Positions 42,507-55,713 of a stretch of DNA of 64,000 nt are shown piece after piece. Location: assembly GCF_963924675.1 (NCBI RefSeq), contig NC_089236.1, positions 33,441,319 through 33,505,318 of the forward strand. The letters are read 5' to 3'. The stretch is from Phocoena phocoena (Eukaryota > Chordata > Mammalia > Artiodactyla > Phocoenidae). Position 1 is the first letter of the stretch; each line of letters begins with the position of its first letter. The notes beneath the pieces are model-generated. The model worked only from the letters and a program-made list of their open reading frames with translations, had not been told where the DNA came from and did no database searches. The position numbers and the translations under genes were made by a program.

Positions 42507-42662
42507 AGTATTGTCCTCAGACCATTAGCAACGGCATCTAGTGGAGGCTTGTTAGAAATGCATTCTCAGGCTCCAGTGTAGACCTGCTGAATCTGAATCT
42601 GCTTTTCAGCGAAATCCCCAGGTGATTCTTATGCCCATTAAAGTTTGAGATGCATTGCTCTA
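42507..42662 (-). repeat. MER5A-like hAT element
   Basis: ttgttagaaatgcattctcagg, ctgctgaatctgaatctgc, ccccaggtgattcttatgc and tttgagatgcattgc are the inner and terminal blocks of this non-autonomous DNA transposon. Confidence 0.65.
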
Positions 42663-42663
42663 G

Positions 42664-43025
42664 AGTAGGAATTGGCAAACTACCACCTGTTTTTGTAAAT
42701 AAAGTTTTATAGGAACACAGCCATGTCCTTTGGTTAAGCATTGCTTGTGCTGTTAAGGGGCCAGAGCACCAGAGCTGAGTAGACTTAGTTGCAACAAGGA
42801 CCACATAGACTGCAAAGCCTAAAATATTTACTATTGGGATTAACATATATACACTAATATGTATAAAATAGATAACTAATGAGAACCTGCTGTATAGCAC
42901 AGGGAACTCTACTTCACTGTATAATAGAAACTAAAACAACATTGTAAAACAACTATGCCCCGATTAAAAAAAAAAATTTACTATTTCACCTTTTAAGAAT
43001 TGGTTTGCAGACTCTGCTTTTGGAT
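42664..43025. repeat. hAT-type DNA transposon relic split by an L1 tail
   Basis: aggaattggcaaactacca, gtaaataaagttttataggaac and gcaaagcctaaaatatttactat, then after the L1 fragment ttcaccttttaagaattggtttgcagactctgc. The ends form the inverted-repeat pattern of a known old mammalian element whose exact name I leave open. Confidence 0.6.
42836..42975 (+). mobile_element. Very short 5'-truncated L1 insertion
   Basis: 140 bases of L1 3' UTR (catatatacactaatatgt through ccgattaaaaaa) lie between exact 10-base duplications atttactatt (42826-42835, 42976-42985), inside the DNA transposon relic. Confidence 0.92.
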
Positions 43026-43138
43026 TGCAGGGTTGTTATGGGAAAACTTCCCTGAGAGATCACATGCCCAGTGTGAATGTAGTGGCCTAAATACAAATGT
43101 AAAGATTTATTTATCTTTTATTGGGAAAATTGTTCAAT

Positions 43139-43438
43139 AATTTTTTTTAAATTTATTAACTTATTTATTTATTTTTGGCTGTGTTGGGTCTTCCTTTCTG
43201 TGCGAGGGCTTTCTCTAGTTGTGGCGAGCAGGGACCACTCTTCATCACAGTGTGCATGCCTCTCACTGTCGCGGCCTCTTGTTGCGGAGCACAAGCTCCA
43301 GACGCGCAGGCTCAGTAGTTGTGGCTCACGGGCCTAGCTGCTCTGCGGCATGTGGTATCTTCCTAGACCAGGGCTCGAACCCATGTCCCCTGCATTGGCA
43401 GGCAGATTCTCAACCACTGCATCACCAAGGAAGCCCCC
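43139..43438 (-). mobile_element. Cetacean tRNA-derived SINE, long form
   Basis: Minus-strand head at the right end (gaagccccc on +), body to a T-rich left end. The duplication tgttcaat lies at 43131-43138 and 43439-43446. Confidence 0.9.
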
Positions 43439-43446
43439 TGTTCAAT

Positions 43447-45029
43447 GACTTTGAATGCTAATATGAATTCTTCTGAGGTAATACAGGATAATATAAGGTA
43501 ATTGTAAATACCATTCATGTTCCAAAACATTTTGTTATAGTTTATCTTTTTCTGATTATAAAAATAATACTTGCTTATTATTGGGATTTTGAAAAACAGA
43601 GAAGGGATGAACAAAAGAAATACTGCCTAGGTTTTCACACACATTTTTCACAGACTTAGAACAATACCATTATTGTATATTATATTCTGATTTTTCACTT
43701 ATCATATTGCAAATCTTTTCTCAAGACATGAGAAATTATTTTTAAGCATCATGCTTAGCAGTGCCTAATCTTCCATATTGTGGCAATTGTTTAGTTTAGT
43801 TTTCTTAACGATTCTCCTATGGTTGGCTATTTAGATCAATAGCTATTTAAGAATGAAAATTAGTGCTTATTATAAAAGTGACTAGCAAACGCTGTGCTCT
43901 GGCCATTCTACTAAAAAGCACAGGCAAGCAACACAGGATGAAACTCCCAATTAATTAGCCCTTTAGTATTGATGTGTCTTTGTATGTATAGGAGAAAGAA
44001 ATGATTTAGGAGACATAACTGATTGAACATCATGGAAAATAAAGATAAAAGCTGAACCCCTTAATAAAAAACTATGTGATTTGTGAAAAAGAGAAAGTGT
44101 AACAAACACAATGCAGTGAGGATAGTTTTGACACAACACAAATGAGAAGACATTATGCCCTGAATTGTAAGACTAAAAAACAAGGCTAGACTACCAACAG
44201 GCAATTAAAATATCATTTCCCAAGCAACATGGCATTTACAGGCAAAATAAGCTATTTCTTCCTGTTGACAATATAGCATCTTGTAAGTTAGTGAATCTCC
44301 AGGCCGTGGTTTGGTTACTTGACTCAGATAAGTATGCTCACCTCGCTTTGATAGGTGTGAACTTTCTCTGAAATAGCACTGAGGAAAGTGCAAGAAGATC
44401 ACCTGAGGACATGCTCCTTGGGCCTCCGCAAAGCTGCCTTACCTGCCTTACCTGCTCTCAGTGGAGATCTGCTAGATCTATTCCTGCAGGGGGCAGCTGG
44501 TCTCTGTCCTAGGAGAAATTGTCATCATCCACTGTGCTCCTTATGTGGATTTGCTTATTTGTTCTGAGCCTTAGACTACACTCCATCCTCACCCTCTGGA
44601 ATGAACTTTTGGTTCATGCCCTTCAGCTTGGATTTTAACCCCAGCTGGCTAACCTGGAATACTTGCTCCCTACTAGCTGCTCGGAACTCTTGACTCTGAC
44701 CTTAGCATGCTTTTGTGATTTGTAGTGCTCACAAGTCCTTCCTTGGAGAACCACATTTTCTAATGGGATTGTGAATTGTATAGCAGTTAATCTAGAAAGT
44801 CCACAGTCCTACGTGCAGCTGAACTAACTGGTAGTGAATGGTTCATGGCTTGCTGACTGACACTGTCAGGATCAGAATGATTTCTGCAGTCTGCTGTGTT
44901 ACCATTAAATATACAATGGAAGAAGGAAGTCTTCACTCAAAGAGACAGTTGCAGAACTCTCTTGGCTCTGTGGTTCAGCAGTGCTCTAAATTGGAAGTAG
45001 GAGGGTCTGGTCCTGCAGTGGTTAGGAAG
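43447..45029. other. Unassigned sequence, some ancient repeat
   Basis: 43530-43830 (ttataaaaataatacttgctt, atattctgatttttcactta) looks like an old dispersed repeat of unknown family. The rest is unrecognised, with no coding signal. Confidence 0.3.
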
Positions 45030-45450
45030 TGTGTTAGTTTCCTAGGGCGGCTGTAAAAAAGTACCACAACCTGGCTGGCTTTTGACAATAGGAATTTATT
45101 CCCTGACAGCACTAGACCAAAATCAAGGTGTTGCCAGGGCCATGCTCTCTCTGAAGTCTCTGAAGGAGGATCCCTCCTTGCCCCTTCAGCTTCTGGTGGC
45201 CCAGATGTTCACTGCCTTGTGTGGCATAAATCCAATCTGCCTCTGTGGTCACATGGCATTCTCTCCTATGTCTCTTTTCCTTCTTTTAAGGGGACTAGTC
45301 ATATTGTATTAAGGATCCACCCTACTCCAGGATGATCTTATTTTAACTAATTACATCTGCAAGGACCCTATTTATAAATAAGGTTACATTCTGAGGTATA
45401 GGGAGTTAGAAGTTCAACATATATTTTGGGGGACAATTCAAACCATAACA
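45030..45450 (-). mobile_element. MaLR-type LTR
   Basis: Antisense of the hallmark order: tgtgttagtttcctagggcgg, aatttattccctgaca, gttgccagggccatgctctc, cttctggtggcccagatg, cacatggcattctctcc, ttacatctgcaaggaccctat, ccataaca end. Confidence 0.7.
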
Positions 45451-47034
45451 AAAAGGTAAAGCAAATGAGTGTGCAAGAAAGTATGCCTTGTTTGCAGACT
45501 GAAATTTTAGGAGTATTCTTCACTTCTATGATGAAATAAGATCTATTCCATTTTTCTTGAAACAATCAATTCTCTTGTTCTACTTTTGTTTTTCCTCTAT
45601 GGGTATAGAGAAATATTTCATTTTCTTTTTATTGCTACCTTTAAAAATATACTATACTATAAAAAATTGCAAGTGCAGTAGTGAATGGCAACTAATCTGG
45701 GTCTCCATGTCAGGGAGACATTAGAGTGTAGTGAAGAAGATTTTAGTAAATTTGCGTGTGCATATGTCTTTAAAGAAATAAAGACATATTTAATAAAGCT
45801 GAGCTACTCAACTCTTGCAGACTCCTGCTAAAAATAAACATGGGCCCAGTGATGTTCCCTTCTGTAAATGGATTACATATCCTATGCTATGAACTCAGGC
45901 ATGTGATATGTGTCACTTCCAGGCAGAAGCTTTAAGAACAGTGATGGTTCTGTTATGCTCTTTTTCCTTCCTTTCAAATCATGGGGACATGTTTTGGGAT
46001 AAAGCCTCTGTCAGTCTCCTTGAGTGGTAAGATAAGCAGAGGCTCTTTCAGCCCACTGAGAACATATAGCATGAGTAAGAAATAAGTGGAATTTTTTCTT
46101 TAATGTTGAGTTTATGGTCATTTGTGTCTCTAACCCATCTTGACTGATACAAACCATACATTTTAATTTTTATGTGAAATCTCCTAATATTTACATATTA
46201 CAACCAATGAAAATTTCTAAAAATGATAGTTATTTTTTTATGAAAATAGCACATACTGGTTAAAAAATCACATGGTATAGAAAATGTATACTGTAATAAA
46301 ATAGAGACAGGTCACCCTCTCCCACTCCTGACTTCTCCCTGGAGTGGGTCATGTTCGTCATGTCTGTGCACATTTTGCTCCTAGGTTTGCCCTTAGCAGG
46401 TCCTGTGTTAGGGCCCCTCTATCCCGGTGCCTCCTCCTCCTGTGTCTGGTTCCCTCATTTGCTCTGTTGAAGTGCCGCTGCTGCTGGCTTCAGGGACATT
46501 TGAGAGGGACGTTTCTTGTCTTTGCATGTTTGAAGATTTCTACTTTCACATGTATTTAGTAGTTTGGTTGGGTAAAAGAACTTGAGTGTGAAAAATATTT
46601 TTTTCACTCAGAGTTTTGAAGGCCACTTGACTGGATTTTAGCATCTTATACTCTTATCGAGGATTCCAAAATGATTCTGATTTCTGATTCCTGATCCTTT
46701 GGGTGGTTTGAGTTTCTCCTCTGTAAAAGCTCTCTATTCTGGTTGTTCTGAAAGTTCACATTTATGTCTGGGGCCTGGGCATCTTTTCATTATTGGTGCT
46801 GGGCACTTGGTTGGCCCTAGGTATAAAAACTCCTGAATGGGAAATTTTCCTGTATTAATTTCTTGATAGTAACCTCCCCATCCCTTTTTGGAATGTCTTT
46901 TTTTTTCTGGAATCGTTGACTGTGGAATCCCCTGGACTGATTCTCTTACTTTCTTATTACCTCTTCCCTGTTGCCTATCTGTGTATCTTTTTGCTCTGCT
47001 TTCATGGAGATTTCCTGGCTTTATTTTCCATCTC
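45451..47034. other. Unassigned sequence
   Basis: 46085-47030 has the feel of an old LINE or LTR, but no block is firm enough to name. No gene is seen. Confidence 0.3.
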
Positions 47035-47050
47035 TTCTATAGATTTTTAA

Positions 47051-47400
47051 AAAAATTAATTAATTTTTTTAGTTTTGGCTGCGTTGGGTCTTTGTTGCTG
47101 TGTGTGGGCTTTCTCTAGTTGCAGTGAGCGGGGGCTACTCTTCACTGCAGTGAGCAGGCTTCTCGCTGTGGTGGTTTCTCTTGTTGCAGAGCAGGGGCTC
47201 TAGGCATGCAGGCGTCAGTAGATGTGGCACACAGGTTCAGTAGTTGTGGCTTGCGGGCTCTAGAGCACAGGCTCAGTACTTGTGGCGCATGGGCTTTGTT
47301 GCTCCGTAGCCTATAGGATCTTCCTGGACCAGGGCTCAAACCTGTGTCCCTTGCATTGGCAAGCAGATTCTTAACCACTGCGCCACCAGAGAAGTCCCTT
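47051..47400 (-). mobile_element. Cetacean tRNA-derived SINE, long form
   Basis: Minus-strand head at the right (gccaccagagaagtccc on +). Duplications of 16 bases with one mismatch at 47035-47050 and 47401-47416 (ttctatagatttttaa type). More diverged than the short copies. Confidence 0.9.
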
Positions 47401-47416
47401 TTCTATCGATTTTTAA

Positions 47417-49801
47417 GAAAAATTTCAGCTTTCAAATTTTAAAATTTCTGATCTCTTTCTTGATCTCTGATTTTTCATTTTTACAGTTATATATCTCATC
47501 CTTCTCTGTTTCTTCTGCTCCTCCCATTGAATTGTTTTTTGGAGTCCTTAATTTTTTAATATTTTTGTTTGTTTTGATCTCTTGAATGTTGTAGGATTTT
47601 CTCAAATGTTTTGGTGCTCTTTGATGGTCTATTGATACTTAAAATGAAACACTGAGAAGCCATTTATAAGTTCTATATGCAAGGGCAGGGTTGACTGGTT
47701 GGTGGGTTTGCCATGGGGTTATTGGGCGATACCTGATTTTTCTTTGGAGCTCTTCAATGTTAACATCATTATGTCTTTCCTTTGGGGTGGTTCAGGTTTT
47801 CAGAGAAGACTTCCTAGTTGTGTGAGTCTGGCTACTGGTGCTCTAGGACTAAGCAGGAGAAGAGAAGAAGGCTTTGAACTTCTCAATAGTTCTGTATGTA
47901 GACTTTCAATTAATCCCCCTGCCTCAGCCCTACACTGAACAGATGTCCCTGAGTCAAGGATGGCTCAGATTCAATTCCCCAAAAGAGTAAACATTTGGTC
48001 TTCTCGGTGGGTGAGCATAAGGGGAATTGCCTAACCACACAGACTGGGAAAGGGGACTTGAGGGTCCAGTTGCTCCTGAAAGAGGCTTTCCACCCATCCC
48101 AGTATTAAGACTTCAAGTGCACTTTGAACTCTGTGTTGCTTTTAGGTCTAAGACCTTATAACTTTCCAAAAAGCATATTGCATGAATACTACTGTTGCCA
48201 ACTGAAAGCACTTAAGTTTCAGCTTTTTCTTTGCTAAATTTGTTACCACTCCTCAATTCACTTTCTGTCTTCCAAAATTTTGTTGACATCTCTTATACTC
48301 TACAACTTCTCTTCCTGTCCTCTTCATCATCAGGGTTCATGCTATTTTTATTACTTTACTATCACTTTAGTGACATTTTATGAGGGAGTGAATGTAAACA
48401 CATGTGTTTGGTCTGCCATGTTTAACCCTAATTGAAATTAAAAACAAATAAACCAGAACTATACACTGTCTGGGCCTCCTTATCTTGTGGGCTGCCAGTT
48501 TGTGATAACAGGTTTAAATTAATATTTTGTTTCTACAGAACTTTATCTCTGATAAACATGACTCTAGGCAAGTAACAAATTAGAGTCTAGAGGTTTCTAT
48601 ATTCTTGAAGTATTTGTTTATATGGGTTGCTTGTCTATTTTCTCCACTGGTTTTATTTTAATGTCTTATATAAATATACCTATCAGGTGAAGAGTCTCCA
48701 ATCCTGACATCAACATCTTTGGCATTCTGAAACAAATCAACAATGTACAGCATTACCTGAGTGTCTGGTATAATTGGGACCAATTGGATTCTACAGCTAT
48801 GGATGATTTTATGTTGAAAATCTCTGTACCCCCGAATGATTAACAAGGCATAGCTAATGCCTATCTTGTTTCTGTGTCAGTGGAAGTTCACGGTAATGGA
48901 ATCTGACTGGTTTAATGTTAATGAATCACACTCCGTGGCTAGGTGCCTGCCTTTTGTCTTAAACACTAAAGTCAGACTTACAGCTCTGTTTGTAATTAAG
49001 CAGATGCTTTGCTTCACCACTCATCTTTCAGTTGCAGAAAATATGTTTCATTGCAAAATTAAATTGGTATGTTTGTCTAATTAACTGCGAGAATCTGGAC
49101 AAATTATTTCCCTCTCTTCTCCTTTTATTCCATAATCCTATTCAAAACCAGATCCCAGAAGGAGAGACAGCATGTCCTCACCAGCTCAGCAAGGCTTTTG
49201 TGAGGCAGAGCTTCTTTCATTCCAGGCTCTGCTGCTCCAACAAAGAGGCCAGAATGTGAATGGTGACTCCAGTGGCCAAGGGAATCTGATCTGCTCTCGA
49301 ATCCTAATGTCCTAATGTGTGAGGCCTGGGGATCCCACTTCATGAGGAATCTGTCTAAGGAGAGGTCTCAGAACACACTATGCTGTGTAGTATGACCAAC
49401 CAACCCAGTTTTCCCAGGACTCTGGAACATCTCAGGACATAGGGACCTTCAGCGCTAGAACCAGCAGAGGTCAGTCAGCCTGGCTGTCTCAGGCCCAAGG
49501 ATCACATGCGAAATTTTTGGCTGAAGACTTACCTGAGTGCCACACTAGGTGGACGAATGCTGGGCAACAACTGGAGAGACTGGCATCGGGAAGCCAAAGA
49601 CCAAGCTGCCCACTGCCCAGCTGTCTGTCGGATCTGGGCAGGGGGTGGCCTTGGCTTGTTGGGTAGCTTCTGCTGTCCCCATGTGGAGAGCTCTGCACTC
49701 CAACAGCTCTTGCTCACTTCAGCGTCCCACCACTAGCGCCTGTTCAGTTACAGGATGTGGAATGTGCTGCGGTTATATTTCCTGGAAAGAGGCATATCAC
49801 C
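47417..49801. other. Unassigned sequence
   Basis: No repeat is firmly recognised. On the minus strand 48846-48658 reads 62 codons including IIPDTQVMLYIVDLFQNAKD. A pyrimidine-rich TTTCAG precedes AATGCCAAAG, and GATAG is followed by GTATAT, so a small exon-like pattern exists. I cannot assign it. Confidence 0.3.
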
Positions 49802-50001
49802 NNNNNNNNNNNNNNNNNNNNNNNNNNNNNNNNNNNNNNNNNNNNNNNNNNNNNNNNNNNNNNNNNNNNNNNNNNNNNNNNNNNNNNNNNNNNNNNNNNN
49901 NNNNNNNNNNNNNNNNNNNNNNNNNNNNNNNNNNNNNNNNNNNNNNNNNNNNNNNNNNNNNNNNNNNNNNNNNNNNNNNNNNNNNNNNNNNNNNNNNNNN
50001 N
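49802..50001. other. Assembly gap (200 N)
   Basis: Exactly 200 N. The right edge is a TA then CA microsatellite. Open frames crossing it are artefacts. Confidence 0.99.
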
Positions 50002-50036
50002 TATATATGTATATATATATGCCACACACACACATA
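50002..50036. repeat. TA/CA microsatellite at the gap edge
   Basis: tatatatgtatatatatat followed by cacacacaca. Probably the cause of the gap. Confidence 0.85.
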
Positions 50037-51285
50037 TAAAGAATGATTGCTGTATTAATTGGGGTTCTCCAGAGAAATAGAACCAATAAGGATATCTTTC
50101 TCTCTTTTTCTGATGTCTGAGTCCTTCTCTGTATCATTCAAAAGTCAAGTTTTCCAGCTTGATATGAATCCTGAACTAGACCATAAATATTCATCTCCTT
50201 TAATTCCTTAACATTTGTCTAATCCTTTCTCTTGTTCGTCTTGTGCTTTGCAGTTTGTCCATTTTACACTATGTTCCTAGTGGGTCCAGGGAATTTTGGT
50301 TTTCCCTAGAAACCCTAAGAAACTCTCTGATCCCTTCTTCGTTGATTTTTTTGTTTGTTTGTTTACATATCAATTAGTATTTTAAGTCGTCACCTCATTT
50401 AACTGTAAATTCTACCCAGACTCAGATTCAAGAATACCCTGTACCTTCCTGGGACACTACCAGTGCATCCTGATATGATCATGGGGTCCTTTTCAATATT
50501 TTTTTCTGAGTCCTTGAAATTTAAAGCAGTCCAATGGTTACCCTTTTGTATTTAAGATTTTTATCTAATTTGGCCTTTGTTGTTGTGCAGTTCTCATTTT
50601 ACTAATTTCTTTTTGCCATTAAAATATGTTAATTCATGTGCTTATGATTTGGTTACTTTGTTATTTGGATTTATATAACTGCCATTTATAATTTTTTCTT
50701 CTGTCTTTCTCAGGCATTTGCATATTCTCCCAGTTTATTATCATCTAAATGTTTCATCAGGTGTGTTATATGCTCCTTTTCCATTAGTAGTGTTCAATGT
50801 TTATGGATCTTTGAGGGGCTCAAGGTCTGGAAATCCCAGGGGAAAACATAATACATGTGCTCAGTGCAATCTGTTGAAAATGATTCCAGATTAGTAAAAT
50901 AGTTTTAAAAAGTTTTAAAAAGTTTTGCCACTTCCTTTTTTGGTATTGCTCCCTTATCCCTGTTGTCAAGGAAACATATCAAAACTTATTTCATTTTAAG
51001 ATCTTTGGCCATTTCTGAGTACATATGTAGCAAGTGTCAATGTCTCTAATTTCAAGAGACAACTTCCTCAATATATTTGGGAAAGAAATTATTTATCGTG
51101 TATTTGTCTGTGAGTTGTCCACTTGGCAGCTAATTCTCTGAATTGCAAGTTCTTCTGAAACTGCTCTGCAGTGAACACCACTCTCTTTTTTCTTGGTCAC
51201 TGCCTGGACTTGCAGGACCATGTCTTACTCAGTGCAGTGTTGCCACTGCTTTGCTTTTATACCCAATAGACTAAGCTCTGTGAGG
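50037..51285. other. Unassigned sequence
   Basis: 50050-50095 (ttggggttctccagagaaat, gaaccaataaggatat) is the edge of a common mammalian repeat often found beside TA tracts. The rest is not recognised. Confidence 0.35.
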
Positions 51286-51640
51286 CAGGGCTGAGTTCTT
51301 ATTGAATATTTTCTGATCATCACATTCTCAGTACTCAGCATAATTTCCATCCCATAGTCAATTCATAAGAGATCTATTTTGGGTGAATAAGTTTGTTAAT
51401 TGCCTGTTATTTGTCAAGCACAGTGATGCTGGGCACTGAGGTTATCAAAAAGTCCATGCTTCTCATAGCCTGTAGTTTCACAGGGAAGATAAAGAATTAA
51501 ATAGACAATTAGGATAATATATGATAAGTGATATGTCAGGTTGGTGAGGCAGAAGGAAAATGGGGAAGGAAGATACAGGTAAGTGTTGAAGCAAGGGTCT
51601 AAGGATTGTAGGTGGGTAGGGAAGATGTGAAGATAGAGCA
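51286..51640. repeat. L2 fragments
   Basis: gtgaggcagggctgagttc and actcagcataatttc (L2 tail), then ttgtcaagcacagtgatgctgggcactgagg (antisense L2 tail), so two pieces in opposite senses. Confidence 0.5.
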
Positions 51641-54264
51641 TGGTCATAGAGAGGAGAGGGGTCTATGACCTGGAGGAAGTGTTAAATGAAACAACTGGGA
51701 AGATTATACTGTACTCAGAGAATGGGGTATTGGGTTCGTTATTTCAAAGGTACAGAAGATCCAGGCAAAATCTATGCTCATGGTGTGCTGTGGGAAAGGA
51801 TAGCCTGGAGGAGAAAGTCACTATCCAGGAATAGGTCAAAGAACTGCCAGGTCAGAGAACTCATATCACCCAGTCCATTTTGCATGGCACCCACAGCCAT
51901 GCAAAATGTGATCCAAAGCATGTTGGCTGAAAGCGGGGAAAACGTGTTACACAGGGAAATTGAGGTATAGTTATCTAAAGAAAAATAAGTGGATTCTGGG
52001 TGGTAGTAACAACAGTTATTTCTCTTATGAGACCAAGAGGTACCAGCAACAACTTCAAGAAGTTCAGGAGCTGGATCTTGTTTGTTCTTCAGAGTCATCA
52101 CTTAGATGTTTTTGAGTGAAGATCACCTGCCTTTGTTCCTGATGAGGTGGTCGATTTGACTTCCTGGAATCTCAGGGTAGCTGAAATGCAGAGTTTGGAG
52201 GTTGCTGGCTGTGGGTCACACACCTCATCCTTCCAGCAGCCCCTTTGAGCTATGGTGGTAGGAGCACTGTGGCTACCATAGGCAGCCTCCTTTCTGGAAA
52301 TCCCCTTGAGACACACAGATGGAGACTTGACAGAGACTTCCTATTGAACTTAGACCTGCAAGGCTTCCAGCCTCACTGGTGAAAACAACTATCTTGAAGG
52401 TGAAAGAAGGATAAAGGCACAGGGAGTTGGGGAGGGATTTGTGTGTAGAAGTGAAACCGAAATCTGTAGGTGAAGAGGAAGGTCCACAGTAAATTTCAGG
52501 ATGATAGGAAAAAGAGAAGTTTTCCCTGGTCAGTGTTAACGTCTTGGAAGCCGGAGGCTAAATCTGCTCGTGGCACTTAGCCATGTGTAGTGATCTAATA
52601 ATCAGAATCCTTTACAAAATGTAAAAAGCCTCATTAGTAGGGAAAGTAACAAAATCTATTTTAGAAGAACTTAAGCAAATCTGAGAAGGGAAAAAAATAA
52701 AGTGATGGACAAGTTATTATATGGAACAGACATGAGCACATTATCTTAATCTCCTGGCCAGTATTCTCCCAGGCTTTGAGCCATTTTAATTCTCTTCCAA
52801 CTTACAAATTACTTTAACAGTTCTAAGAGACACTGATGTGTCTTAAATTGATAAGTGGAGTGTCAAGCATCACTTCCAGTAACAGGAAAAGAATCCACAG
52901 TCTTTAATTTTTATGTCTAATTGACTTCAGTAGTCAAATGTATATTATTTCTTAATTTGACACCTTCCATTTAAGAGGTCTTTTTTATATGCACCAGAGT
53001 CACAGGTGTGTAATTAGTCACTGGGAAGGCTAACTGTTCCATATTCTTTTGACCTTATGGCTGGAAGAAATTGAATTGTAACCTCATAAAAAGAAAAGAA
53101 TTCTGGTCACTAGGGAAGATGATTACATGGTCATTGACAATGTGAACTTGAATGGCTACACTAGCTCTTTAATTATAATTAATCAAGAAGAAATGTTCAA
53201 GGTTGGAGAGCAGGCACTTGATAGGGGATAATGACCAGTACATAGGCAACTGGTATCAACACGGACAGGACGAAGAGGCTGGAGCTTCCGGCCAGCTTGA
53301 GATTTCAGCCAGGAAGAAGTACAAAACCTACTGAAGATTCAGCATCTGTCATTAAAACTACCATGTAAAGCGACACATTTCTCTTCACTAAATCTCATGG
53401 TGGAGTTTTCCTTTGTTAGGATGGTGGTTCTGTTGTCTTTTCCCTCTTGAATTTTTCATGCTAATTTAGTGTTAATTCCTTTAAATGTGAAGGGGAGGAG
53501 GGAAGGAAAAAAATAGCTGACAGCAGCATGTCAAAATCTTCCAGTAACCAAATTTTCTTGAATTCTCTTTATATAGGTCTCAGTGGAAAAAAAAAAGTTT
53601 TTGTTTGTTTTTTCATTCCTAGCTGTGGCTTCAACATCCATCAGCTCAAAGCACCCAGGGCAGTTCTCAATGCAAGACTAGATGAATAAATTAGTGATTG
53701 AACTAATGGATGATTATGGGGACGTGAATGTTGTGAAGGACAAATGAAAGAAACTAAAAACTGAATTAAGGAAACAGCTTTAATAGGAGATCTCAGTTTA
53801 TATACCTTTTGTAACACTGAAAATAGATGTATTTCTTGGAATTCTTTAAAGAAAATCTGTTGAGAATACTTGTGAGATAATCCTTTTCAGTCAGTGATTA
53901 CTTAATAAAGGTAAGAATATATAAACAGCTTTTGCCACCCACAGGAAAAGTACTGTTGTTTGTCAGGGTAATGAAACTGGTTTCTGTTTATAGAAAACTA
54001 GGCAGTCCTCACTGGAGCTCCTGCTTCTCAACAATGAAAAAAAGTTCCAATAAAAAAATATGTGTGTTTTTTTAGAATATGAGGACAGTATTTCTTCCTC
54101 AGTTCTAATGCTTCCTTCTGTGTGCATAGAACTACTACAATAACATCTCTCTCCTTCCCTTGTTCCTTCTCTCCAGTTCACGAGACTTTATTTGGTATGT
54201 CAGTCTGGGAGAAGAAACTGACCCTCACCCTCATTTCCAGAGCTACTCTGCCCACAAGAAGCCT
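51641..54264. other. Unassigned sequence
   Basis: No gene, RNA or firm repeat recognised in about 2.6 kb. Confidence 0.35.
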
Positions 54265-54457
54265 CTAGGTCAATCGTTTGCAAAGTGTGTCCTTGAACCA
54301 GCAGCATTAGGATCCCCTGGAGACAGGTTGTATAAATGAGCTAAAGATGACCTTTGTATATTGGTCCTATGTTGTTTACTTTTTCACAGCAGCCTGGGAC
54401 CAGTTAACATAAAAGTACACTGGCACCCAGCTCCATTTTTACTTATCCATTTTTTTC

Positions 54458-54795
54458 TTCCAGGTTTATTGAGATCTAATTGTTATACAGCACTGTATAC
54501 ATTTAAAGTCTACAGTGTAATGATTTGATTTGCATACATCATTGATTATCACAAGTTTAGTAAGCACTCATCTAGATACAAAATTAAAGAAATAGAAACA
54601 TTTATTTTTCTTGTGATAAGAACTCTTAGGATTTACTCTCTTTACAACTTTCATATGTAATGTACAGCAGGGTTAATTCATTACATCCCTAGTACTTATT
54701 TATCTTATAGTTGGAAGTTTTTACATTTTGAATGCTTTCATCCAGTTATGCTCCCTGCCCTTACCCCCACCTCTGGCAGCACAAATCTGATCTTT
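54458..54795 (-). repeat. Old L1 3' end
   Basis: tccaggtttattgagatctaattg and tacagtgtaatgatttgatttgc are the 3' UTR blocks of old L1 families on the antisense strand. Confidence 0.65.
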
Positions 54796-54799
54796 TTTT

Positions 54800-55373
54800 A
54801 TGACTTTGTTTGTTTTTGAAGTATAATTGACCTACAACACTATGTTAGTTTCTGTTACACAACCTAGTGATTCAATATTTCTACACATTTCAAACTGATC
54901 ACCAGGATAAATCTAGTTACGATATGTCACCATACAAAGATATGACATAGTTATTGACTATATTCCCCACACTGTACATTTCATACCCTGGACCCATTTA
55001 TTTTTATGCAGCTGGAAGTTTGTACCCCTCAATCTCCCTCATCTATTTCTTCCCTCCCCCTCATTTCTCTTCCCCTCTGGCAAGCACATGTTTGTTCTCT
55101 GTATCTATGACTTTGTTTCTGTTTTGTTTGTTCATTTGTTTTGTTTTGTTTTTTAGATTCCACATATAAGTGAAATCATATGGTATTTGTCTTTCTCTGT
55201 CTGACTTATTTCACTTAGCATAATACCAAGTGGGTCCATCCATGTTGTCACAAATGGCAAGATTTCATTCTTCCTTATGGCTGAGTAATGTTCCATCGTG
55301 TGTGTGTATGTATATACACACACACACACAATATATATATATACACACCACACTTTCTTTATCATGTCCATTT
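54800..55373 (-). repeat. Old L1 3' end with ORF2 tail
   Basis: gaagtataattgacctacaac, ttagattccacatataagtg, ggtatttgtctttctctgtctg and ggctgagtaatgttccatcg. It ends in a TG/CA/TA microsatellite (55296-55350). A second L1 of the same sense directly beside the first. Confidence 0.8.
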
Positions 55374-55713
55374 TTTAAAGTACAGCCCTAATAAGCAGAC
55401 TTTTAACCATATAGATCCTGCCTGCTTTGTTTATCCCATGAAATTGCACCCTTCTGCTAAAGACAGAAAAGATAAGGTAAATCCTGCAACTATAAATAAG
55501 GTTCCAAGCTCCTGGTGACCTTCAGAGCTCTGTGACCCAGAGACTCTCTGTTGGGCAGCTAAGCAACAACAGATAGACACACGATCCCCTTTCTGGGTGG
55601 TAGCCTCTGGATTGACTTATGCTGTGAGGGACTTTTCCAACATGCAAACATGTCAAAGTGTCACTCAAATAAAGCTTGATGATCTTATGGTCACATCTTT
55701 TTCCTTGATCAGA

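Noticed and set aside
46344..46559. 71-codon frame near 46.4 kb
   Set aside because: No likeness, rich in Cys/Leu and flanked by old repeat-like sequence. Treated as chance.
49549..50137. Long frames across the N gap
   Set aside because: They are open only because N cannot be a stop.
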